Source: Nemertoderma westbladi
Lineage: Eukaryota > Xenacoelomorpha > Nemertodermatida > Nemertodermatidae
Assembly: GCA_032718475.1 (NCBI GenBank)
Contig: JAUCBJ010006815.1
Coordinates: 1-23,971, forward strand
Length of the DNA: 23,971 nucleotides
Reading direction: 5' to 3'
The translations under genes were made by a program, and so were the position numbers. Position 1 is the first letter of the stretch. Each line of letters opens with the position of its first letter. Positions 17,276 to 23,971 of this stretch are shown here, piece after piece. The notes under the pieces are model-generated. The model saw only the letters and a program-made list of their open reading frames with translations. It was not told the DNA's origin and searched no databases.

Positions 17276-18745
17276 CTAGGATCGGCATGCTGCATTGCAG
17301 CTGCATTTTTAAGAATGCTGTGCCGGCTTGTCAACAAAATTGCACCGCCACAACTCCCTATCACCCATGACATTTGCTAGATCATCCGCATCTTCAAGGC
17401 CAGTGTCCTTTAAGATGCGTCTCAAGAAAGTCATGGGCTGTCCACCATGCTTATTCACTCCATGAGGCTGCCAAAGTACAAGATTATGCACTGGCTGGCC
17501 CTCACGGCGAAAGCAATGTCCTGCAAAGCGGAGGCGAATTTGTTCTAGTGTCAAGCTTGGGGGAACCAATGAGACACCTCCAATGTTATATAGTGTCTGG
17601 TTGGAGATGTGTGCATTGTACTTGACACAATGAACCCGGCGTAGCATTCTTGTGAATGTGCCATCCAGAGATTTGGTGTCTTCAGCAGTTAGAGCCCAGC
17701 ATGGACTCCCGTAGAGGAGTACTGGAACTACTGCTGCTCTAAATAATCGGACCTTAAGTTTCCGATTAATCCTCGGTGACTTCCAAATCCTGGAAAGCCT
17801 ATTTAAGGCTGCCCATGCCTTTCCCTTACGTATTCGAAGGTCCTCACCTGACTTCCGGATCCATGATCCAAGGTAACATAAGTCGTCCACATGCTCAAGC
17901 ATACCATCCTTTGAGTTTATGCTCATCCGATCAGAGACTTGCTGAGGACTTTCAAAGTTAACTGTCAAAATTTTGGTCTTTCTGGAGTTAATAAAAAGAC
18001 CAACACTAGAAGCAGCATGTTCTAATGAGCTGAGGAGCCGTTGGGCTCCCTCTAATGATTCTGAGAGTACTCCTAAGTCATCAGCAAAGTCTAGATCAGT
18101 GAGGTACTTGGCAGGATTTCCTCGACTTCTGGAGCCAGTAGGTGGAGTTATCATCACCCCCTCATCATTATGATGATCTAAGGACATGCGTAGAACATAG
18201 TCAACCACAATAATGAACAAGAATGGTGCAAGTGTGTCTCCTTGGAGGACGCCCCATAACACTTCAAATGGTTCTGTGTCACCGTCAACAGTAGACACAA
18301 ATGTTGTCGAACCATCGTATACTGATCTGATTGCTGCAATAATTTCATCAGGAATCCCATATAATGAAAGTATGCTGAACATACGTGAGCGAGAGACTGA
18401 ATCAAAGGCCTTGAAGAAGTCAACAAAGATAACAGCCAGATGCCCGTCTTTCTTTTTCGATAATTCTTCAATTATCCTTCTAAGTGCCAAAATGGGCTCC
18501 ATGGTCCCACGACCTTTACGGAACCCATTCTGATTTCCACCGAGCAGTCTCTCAATGGGATCCCTGATGCGATTTAATAGAATCCTATTGTATAGCTTTG
18601 CAGCAATCGAGATCAATGAGATTCCCCGAAAAGAACCATAGAGTGTTAGGTTGCCCTTCTTGGGAACTGGCACCAACTTATTTGTTTTCATTTCTTGTGG
18701 GACTCTTGTTGTTCGGTACATGTCTACTATGATGGGATAGATGAT
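17276..18745 (-). mobile_element. LINE-B copy 3, 5'-truncated with intact RT frame
   Basis: The 3' end GATCCTAGTAG lies at ~17276, directly next to the end of LINE-A. The 5' end is at ~18745, where similarity to copy 1 (CATCTATCCCATCATAG) stops. Truncation at the 5' end is normal for target-primed reverse transcription. It is the best preserved copy in the window. Confidence 0.9.
17309..18745 (-). CDS. LINE-B reverse transcriptase, partial but uninterrupted
   Basis: About 478 residues of element protein, open from the 5' break to the stop; the first ~15 residues of the Met-started frame (Met at 18793) come from flanking DNA. Motifs in order: PVPKKGNLTLYGSFRGISL (RT1-2), NGFRKGRGTMEP, FVDFFKAFDSVSR (motif A), GVLQGDTLAPFLF (motif B), LDFADDLGVLSE (motif C, both catalytic Asp present), CYLGSWIRKSGEDL, and a C-terminal LRFAGHCFRREGQ region. 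The endonuclease and RT motif 0 are missing, so it cannot retrotranspose by itself, although the core active site is intact. Confidence 0.85.
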   Translation of the reverse strand: MIYPIIVDMYRTTRVPQEMKTNKLVPVPKKGNLTLYGSFRGISLISIAAKLYNRILLNRIRDPIERLLGGNQNGFRKGRGTMEPILALRRIIEELSKKKDGHLAVIFVDFFKAFDSVSRSRMFSILSLYGIPDEIIAAIRSVYDGSTTFVSTVDGDTEPFEVLWGVLQGDTLAPFLFIIVVDYVLRMSLDHHNDEGVMITPPTGSRSRGNPAKYLTDLDFADDLGVLSESLEGAQRLLSSLEHAASSVGLFINSRKTKILTVNFESPQQVSDRMSINSKDGMLEHVDDLCYLGSWIRKSGEDLRIRKGKAWAALNRLSRIWKSPRINRKLKVRLFRAAVVPVLLYGSPCWALTAEDTKSLDGTFTRMLRRVHCVKYNAHISNQTLYNIGGVSLVPPSLTLEQIRLRFAGHCFRREGQPVHNLVLWQPHGVNKHGGQPMTFLRRILKDTGLEDADDLANVMGDRELWRCNFVDKPAQHS

Positions 18746-18885
18746 AAGTACAATAATGTAAGTAAATCGATATAGCCAGGCTACTGTGCGCACTAAACGT
18801 ACTGTACTATAATTGGTAAACTATTTCATCTTACATAATTTATTTTAATTGATTGTATTTAAAATATTATTTTGATTTGATTTTA
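18746..18885. other. AT-rich spacer
   Basis: Nothing recognised between the LINE-B 5' break and the next LINE-B fragment. Confidence 0.4.
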
Positions 18886-18942
18886 TTGCTGGACATTGCT
18901 TTCACCGTGAGGACCAGCCAGTGCATATTCTTGTACTTTGGC
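18886..18942 (+). mobile_element. Small LINE-B fragment
   Basis: GGACATTGCTTTCACCGTGA and CCAGCCAGTGCATATTCTTG match the sense strand of the LINE-B C-terminal region (complement of ~17470-17525) with a few changes. It is cut after TTGTACTTTGGC, where a different repeat begins. Confidence 0.8.
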
Positions 18943-19036
18943 CCGTTCCCAACTTCGTTTGTTTCAGAGTTAGAACAAAAAGAACACGTGGGGGGAGGGG
19001 GTCATAGTGACCCCCCCCCCCCCCCCCCCCCCCGGG
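18943..19036 (+). mobile_element. Fragment of the polyC-rich TTAA element (right end)
   Basis: CAACTTCGTTTGTTTCAGAG, a G-run, GTCATAGTGACC, a C-run and CCCGGG occur in the same order as CAACTGCGTTTGTTTCAGAA, a G-run, GTCATATTGACC and CCCGGG at 21076-21138. Here the C-run is 23 bases (19011-19033) against a few bases there. The outer ~13 bases (TTTAATAGGG) are missing, so it is a truncated copy. Confidence 0.65.
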
Positions 19037-19620
19037 ATAGCATTGGATGTATTTGATGATATATTTGGATGAATATCGTTCATATAGGATTGCCTTGTTT
19101 TGCATTTTGCTAAGCTAGCCATTGGCATATACCTACATCATTGTTGCTGACTGTTGGTGTCTTATTTTTCCTCGTCAAACAGGGTATGCCTTATTACTAC
19201 TTACCTATCAAGATGAGTCAAAAAAAATTACTATTGCATTGATAAATACCCAAATACCCATACCATACCTATTTATTTTTAGTGTATGTTGTAACACACC
19301 CAATTTTGGTAACACATTACTTCCATAGTATAGTGATGCCGTGTCGTACCTGATCGCCTTACTGTACAAACAAACCGTAATAAAGGGTTTTATCTGTAGC
19401 ACAGACAACCATCTGATCCTTTCCTTCGCACCCACCACCCCATCTCTCCATTACACATCTCCTCCATCTTCTGTTTTCGAGTACTTCTACGGGAGGTGAA
19501 GGAACTTCCGGACATAAACTTAGATCCTGAATCCACTCTGTCCAAACTCCAACATCTATAATAATCAATGTAGTGAAATTACCCGCACATGAGACTAACA
19601 TTATCACACACAAATTCCAT
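19037..19620. other. Non-coding stretch, no gene seen
   Basis: Short frames only. The minus-strand 84-residue frame at 19359-19613 has no family I recognise. No RNA gene or repeat was identified. Confidence 0.5.
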
Positions 19621-19669
19621 TTAACCCTCCCTATTAGTACCAGGCTATAAAATGTTGTACAAATATTGA

Positions 19670-19689
19670 CCCCCCCCCCTCCCCCCCCC
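19670..19689 (+). repeat. PolyC tract near left end of the TTAA element
   Basis: Two runs of C (10 and 9) separated by a T, directly after TATTGA. It mirrors the G-run near the right end (21111-21118). Confidence 0.85.
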
Positions 19690-20128
19690 TCTAAAATCTA
19701 CAACTTTTTACGAAAACGTCTGTCTCATTTTTTGTCCGGATCCGACCGAAAAAAAAATTTCCGAAAACATGTACTGGGGTGGTTATATTGCAGAAACAAA
19801 ATTACAAGTAGTGCACAATTTTCACAAAATTTGAAAGTTACATTTTTCGGCTAATTGTTTTTCAATACAGTTTTTCTGGGGCGCAAATTACATTGGAAAA
19901 TATTTATAAATGATATGATTACTATAAATGGCTGTTTAGTCCTCTCAGCGTAGGAAAAAAATGAAAAAAACAAGTAACCAGCACTTTTCAGTTCGAACAC
20001 AAAATTTTTAATTCACTTACACGATGCTATAAATTCACATTTTCAGGTTTTCTAAGGCGCTGATTCTAATCGAATACATTTCTAATATGCCAGATCATTG
20101 CTACTTGTATTTTTCGGCGTAATTTGGC

Positions 20129-20910
20129 AAATTTTGGTGCTAGCACCAAATTTCGTACCCATCATCAAAAAGTACAAGTTTGCGATGTCCAGTGTTGTTT
20201 TTATTGATTCCATCGGATTCAGAACCCTCATAAACCCGTATAACGCAAGAAACAAGATGATGCTATCTACTGATCAATTTGCCTATTTTCCGAAATTTGG
20301 TGCTGACAAATCAATTTTCACCAACTGACGAAAAATACAAGTTATGAAATTTTTACTGATTCCATTGAATTCAGAGCCCTCACAAACCCGTATAACGCAA
20401 GAATCAAGGTGACACAAGCAATTTATATATTTGATGGTTTTCAAAATTTGGTGATAGCACCACATATTGCACCCACTTCCGAAAAATACAAGTTTGAGAA
20501 GTCTAGTTCGATAATTATATATTCCATTGAAATCAGAACAGCCATAAACCTCTAAAACGCAATAAATGAATTGTCACAAGCAATTTTATATATTGAATGG
20601 ATTTTCAAAATTTCGTGCTTGCACCAAAATTTGCACACAGCACCGAAAAATACAAGTTTGATACGCTTGGTGCAACTCGTATATATTTCATCGAAACCAG
20701 AACCCTAAAAAACCCCAATTGCATAAAAAACAAGTATCAAACAATCAATTTACAAAATTGACATATTTCAAAATTTGGTGCTGGCACCAAAATTTGGCAC
20801 CCGCCGAAAAAAACAAGTTTTGAAATTTCTAAATCAATTTATGTGAATTCCATCCAATTGCAAACAGCAAAAACCCGGTGTAAATCAAAAATAGAGATGT
20901 TACAATTCAT
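20129..20910 (+). repeat. Five diverged ~150-164-bp tandem repeats headed by a palindrome
   Basis: Units begin near 20129, 20293, 20443, 20607 and 20770. Each starts with an AAATTTGGTGC...GCACCAAATTT type sequence; unit 1 holds the perfect 18-bp palindrome TTTGGTGCTAGCACCAAA (20133-20150), units 4 and 5 nearly perfect ones, units 2 and 3 degenerate ones. Then follow CGAAAAATACAAGTTTG, a TTCCAT(C/T)GAA segment, AACCC, and ACGCAA(G/T)AAA. The divergence implies an old amplification. No conserved reading frame spans them. Confidence 0.82.
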
Positions 20911-21152
20911 ATTTAATGAATTGTAAATTAAAAAAAACGTCTCAAAAAAAGTTCCAAAAGTAGGGTTAAAAAATGGTGCTATAACTCGAAAACTCCCAAA
21001 TATTTTTGAAAACGGTTTTGACTACTAGGAAGAGAATAGATTTTTAGGAAACTTCATAAAATTTCAGATTCTCAACTGCGTTTGTTTCAGAATTATAATT
21101 AAAAAACCATGGGGGGGGTCATATTGACCCTTCCCGGGTTTAATAGGGTTAA

Positions 21153-21567
21153 CGAGGGCTGCGAATTTCCTGACGGATTTCGTTATGCCGCTAGATAACA
21201 AGGGCTCTGATTTACAATTTAACCCATGTGGTTAATGAAGCCCTGCAACACTTCCACCTATCTATCTTCCACTGTCAGTGGATCTGATAGAGCTGCTGAA
21301 TGAAGATGATTTTTTGTTTTTTGGGAGTCATGATTTCCACCTAATTGATTCATCTACCAGCCTTTTTGGATCAGGGGTCCTGTGTGAAAGATCCACATGA
21401 AAATAGGCATAGGGTGAAAGATAGTGTACGAAACACAACTAACTATTATATCTATCATATTAACGAAACCTTTACACATGGACTAATCCGGATGTTAATA
21501 AAATAGGCGCACAGTCAAACACAAGCGGGAGGAGGCACACAGGCCCACACACGCCAAAAGATTTATT
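21153..21567. other. Unique-looking stretch, no gene seen
   Basis: No reading frame or RNA gene supported. It lies between the TTAA element and the satellite array. Confidence 0.45.
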
Positions 21568-21605
21568 TAATGTAGATAGGACAATATGATAATGCTCTCC
21601 ATAGC

Positions 21606-21712
21606 GAAAAATATCAACCGGCCCTATTGGGGCTCGAACCCGGTACCTAGGTTTCAAACTTCTGGTTATCATCAGCCGGGTGACTGTACTGAGCTACCAG
21701 ACCGGATGAATA
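21606..21712 (-). ncRNA. tRNA-like Pol III unit in satellite unit 1 (repeats every 367 bp)
   Basis: On the minus strand: TGGTAGCTCAGTA (A box, 21699-21687), then 46 bases on GGTTCGAGCCC (B box, 21640-21630), then TTTTT (21610-21606), a Pol III terminator ~20 bases past the B box. GGTCTGG before the A box can pair with TAGGGCC after the T loop (mostly, with wobble), like an acceptor stem, followed by T-A and GCTC as in tRNAs. The D stem does not close and only 3 of 5 T-stem pairs form, so it is a tRNA-derived, SINE-type head or a tRNA mimic, not a standard tRNA. Copies at 21973-22079, 22340-22446 and 22707-22813. Confidence 0.55.
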
Positions 21713-21972
21713 TTTCGCTGTGGAGTGGGAGATCATATTTAGGCCAACTAATCACTCAAAGGAAAGTACAAGTTCGTTATTCCCGTGCTCTGCCAGAAAT
21801 GGCAACCATGCCTCAAAGAATAACTATTATACAGTGTTGTAGAAACCACTGTAACCCCGTAATGCCTGGCCCAGGCTGTTAATTAATAATAATAAATGAA
21901 TTGTTGTGGGGTGAGTGACGGTGAATTAAATATATAATGTAGATAGGACAATATGATAATGCTCTCCATAGC

Positions 21973-22079
21973 GAAAAATATCAACCGGCCCTATTGGGGC
22001 TCGAACCCGGTACCTAGGTTTCAAACTTCTGGTTATCATCAGCCGGGTGACTGTACTGAGCTACCAGACCGGATGAATA
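21973..22079 (-). ncRNA. tRNA-like Pol III unit, satellite unit 2
   Basis: Same sequence as in unit 1, shifted by 367 bases, with A box, B box and T5 run. Confidence 0.55.
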
Positions 22080-22339
22080 TTTCGCTGTGGAGTGGGAGAT
22101 CATATTTAGGCCAACTAATCACTCAAAGGAAAGTACAAGTTCGTTATTCCCGTGCTCTGCCAGAAATGGCAACCATGCCTCAAAGAATAACTATTATACA
22201 GTGTTGTAGAAACCACTGTAACCCCGTAATGCCTGGCCCAGGCTGTTAATTAATAATAATAAATGAATTGTTGTGGGGTGAGTGACGGTGAATTAAATAT
22301 ATAATGTAGATAGGACAATATGATAATGCTCTCCATAGC

Positions 22340-22446
22340 GAAAAATATCAACCGGCCCTATTGGGGCTCGAACCCGGTACCTAGGTTTCAAACTTCTGGT
22401 TATCATCAGCCGGGTGACTGTACTGAGCTACCAGACCGGATGAATA
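22340..22446 (-). ncRNA. tRNA-like Pol III unit, satellite unit 3
   Basis: Same sequence as in unit 1, shifted by 734 bases, with A box, B box and T5 run. Confidence 0.55.
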
Positions 22447-22706
22447 TTTCGCTGTGGAGTGGGAGATCATATTTAGGCCAACTAATCACTCAAAGGAAAG
22501 TACAAGTTCGTTATTCCCGTGCTCTGCCAGAAATGGCAACCATGCCTCAAAGAATAACTATTATACAGTGTTGTAGAAACCACTGTAACCCCGTAATGCC
22601 TGGCCCAGGCTGTTAATTAATAATAATAAATGAATTGTTGTGGGGTGAGTGACGGTGAATTAAATATATAATGTAGATAGGACAATATGATAATGCTCTC
22701 CATAGC

Positions 22707-22813
22707 GAAAAATATCAACCGGCCCTATTGGGGCTCGAACCCGGTACCTAGGTTTCAAACTTCTGGTTATCATCAGCCGGGTGACTGTACTGAGCTACCA
22801 GACCGGATGAATA
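22707..22813 (-). ncRNA. tRNA-like Pol III unit, satellite unit 4
   Basis: Same sequence as in unit 1, shifted by 1,101 bases. The fifth, partial unit keeps only the T5 run and B box and lacks the A box. Confidence 0.55.
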
Positions 22814-23120
22814 TTTCGCTGTGGAGTGGGAGATCATATTTAGGCCAACTAATCACTCAAAGGAAAGTACAAGTTCGTTATTCCCGTGCTCTGCCAGAAA
22901 TGGCAACCATGCCTCAAAGAATAACTATTATACAGTGTTGTAGAAACCACTGTAACCCCGTAATGCCTGGCCCAGGCTGTTAATTAATAATAATAAATGA
23001 ATTGTTGTGGGGTGAGTGACGGTGAATTAAATATATAATGTAGATAGGACAATATGATAATGCTCTCCATAGCGAAAAATATCAACCGGCCCTATTGGGG
23101 CTCGAACCCTACTTTACCTT

Positions 23121-23203
23121 GAACTTGTACTTTCCTTTGAGTGATTAGTTGGCCTAAAATATGATCTCCCACTCCACAGCGAAATATTCATCCGGTCTGG
23201 TAG
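23121..23203 (-). repeat. Inverted fragment of the 367-bp satellite unit
   Basis: From GAACTTGTACTTTCC to CCGGTCTGGTAG the plus strand is the complement of 21695-21777 in unit 1, with a one-base insertion (CCTAAAATATG). It ends within the A box and is followed immediately by family A. Confidence 0.9.
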
Positions 23204-23971
23204 TGTTCGCGCTTTCAGACCTTTGGCAGTTTAACCCACCAAATTAAGATGTCTTCTAGATATTAAATCTGCTTTTAGTCTATGACAAGTATTTGATTCA
23301 CTACACTAGTCGAAACCAATCCGTGCGCGACCATTCACCCGCTGGATATTCCCGGGAGATTGGGTTCGACGGTTTAATTTTTATTGCTATGTAAGCCTAA
23401 TGTATTATTCGACTGACAGTATTATATAATCTCTGACAATATTATTCACCTTCGGTAATATTAACAGTTCCTTTAGGACGTGGCGCTTTATCTACATAAA
23501 CAGAGTTATGACTTAAACTACTCACAACGATATGGCTTAATTATAATTCACATATATGGCGCATTCTTTAGGAATTGCTTCTTTAACAGACTCACTCATA
23601 CACAATGCTGCACAATACTGCACACTAATCTGCCAATCTTCACTGATTTTAGTCACATATAAAAGGAACACAGGCTGACTCATGTAGGGTCTATCAAATA
23701 ACATTAGATTCACTTCAAACCACTTTAACATAAGTCACAATCGTTATTGGTAACCTTTCTCTCTTACCTTCGGTATATCAAGAATATTGGGTTGCGGGGT
23801 TATTTATCGTTATTCCAAATATAATTATTCATCAACCATATTATGAAGAACTGACAGCAAATAGCAGTATAAAACAACAAGTCAGTACCGGTATGTCAGC
23901 AATGAGATATAGGCATGCAGTGTATCCGTTAAAGGATATATGCCCTTTATAATTAAACCTACTAGTGTACG
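23204..23971 (+). repeat. Dispersed repeat family A, copy 2 (runs off window end)
   Basis: It starts TGTTCGCGCTTTCAGACCTT and aligns with copy 1 up to the CCTACTA(A/G)TGT region (773 in copy 1, ~23958 here). It includes GGACGTGGCGCTTT, CAGAGTTATGACT and AACATTAGATTCACT. Its minus-strand frame (23731-23537) resembles that of copy 1. The function or class is unknown. Confidence 0.75.

Larger units (their letters stand above)
19621..21152. mobile_element. piggyBac-like non-autonomous element flanked by TTAA
   Basis: TTAA at 19621-19624 and 21149-21152 flank 1,524 bases. The left end reads CCCTCCCTATTAGTACCAGG; the right end on the minus strand reads CCCTATTAAACCCGGG. Both ends continue to a TATTGACC/AATATGACC motif and a C-run. 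TTAA duplications with CCCT-type ends are typical of piggyBac elements. There is no transposase. The inverted ends are imperfect, so the assignment is moderate; Kolobok elements also use TTAA. The inside is AT-rich with a tandem-repeat block. Confidence 0.5.
21568..23109 (+). repeat. 367-bp satellite array, 4.2 units, essentially identical
   Basis: Units start at 21568, 21935, 22302, 22669 and 23036 (partial, 74 bases). The four full units encode identical spurious 98-residue frames and I see no differences among them, so amplification or gene conversion was very recent. Each unit begins TAATGTAGATAGGACAATAT and includes the tRNA-like segment and a TAATAATAATAAATGAATTG stretch. The last unit stops at the B box (GGCTCGAACCC). 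Confidence 0.95.

Noticed and set aside
19359-19613. 84-residue minus-strand frame with hydrophobic N-terminus, possible small secreted protein
   Set aside because: No homology recognised, no supporting exon structure, and the surroundings are all repeats. It is not distinguishable from chance.
21606-21712. Functional canonical tRNA gene
   Set aside because: The D stem does not close and the T stem has only three pairs. The promoter boxes are good, so it is kept as a tRNA-like unit only.
21586-22983. Four identical 98-residue plus-strand frames as a tandem gene family
   Set aside because: They are identical because the 367-bp satellite units are identical. No signal peptide or known domain is visible, and they run antisense through the tRNA-like segment.
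1-23971. Family A copies at both window ends as LTRs of one giant element
   Set aside because: They are only roughly 70 percent alike and the interior is a patchwork of unrelated elements including a host gene. A reversed third copy sits inside another transposon.

Overview
This is a eukaryotic, animal-type genomic window, AT-rich and dense in repeats. The evidence is an ABCC4-like multidrug transporter gene with an apparent splice acceptor, APE-endonuclease non-LTR retrotransposons, a Ty3/gypsy element whose primer-binding site matches eukaryotic tRNA-Ser, tRNA-derived Pol III sequences, and cut-and-paste transposons with target-site duplications. A marine invertebrate such as a sponge or cnidarian would fit, but the sequence alone does not settle the taxon. 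There are no bacterial operons, CRISPR arrays or canonical tRNA/rRNA genes.

Layout. 1-790: a copy of a dispersed repeat, here called family A. 1591-5205 (minus): the only convincing host gene, a single ~3.6 kb exon encoding about 1,200 residues of an ABCC4/MRP4-like exporter; the N-terminal exon is not visible. 5460-6660: a fold-back element, a GTCT microsatellite and a MITE-like element with terminal inverted repeats. 6681-7685: a minisatellite with higher-order structure. 7686-10619: two broken copies of one APE-type LINE (LINE-B), head to head. 10620-14681 (minus): a decayed Ty3/gypsy element with 5' LTR, PBS, gag, protease, RT, RNase H and a truncated integrase. 14682-17275 (plus): the 3' half of a related LINE (LINE-A), split by a 1,045-bp MULE-like non-autonomous transposon (15207-16251) with a perfect 9-bp target duplication; that transposon itself carries a tRNA-like promoter and a fold-back piece of family A. 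17276-18745 (minus): a third LINE-B copy with an intact RT frame. 18886-19036: fragments of LINE-B and of a polyC-rich element. 19621-21152: a TTAA-flanked piggyBac-like non-autonomous element with five diverged ~160-bp tandem repeats, mostly headed by a TTTGGTGC-type palindrome. 21568-23109: 4.2 essentially identical 367-bp satellite units, each holding a minus-strand tRNA-like Pol III unit (A box, B box, T5 terminator). 23121-23203: an inverted piece of the same unit. 23204-23971: another family A copy.

Functionally, the transporter is the one gene likely to matter to the host. Almost everything else is nested, mutually interrupted mobile DNA. The order of some events can be read: LINE-A was present before the MULE-like insertion. 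The most interesting items are the Pol III-like satellite, the MULE-like element carrying SINE-like cargo, the TTAA-flanked element with palindrome-headed repeats, and the intron-poor ABCC gene with an insertion in its second ATPase domain.
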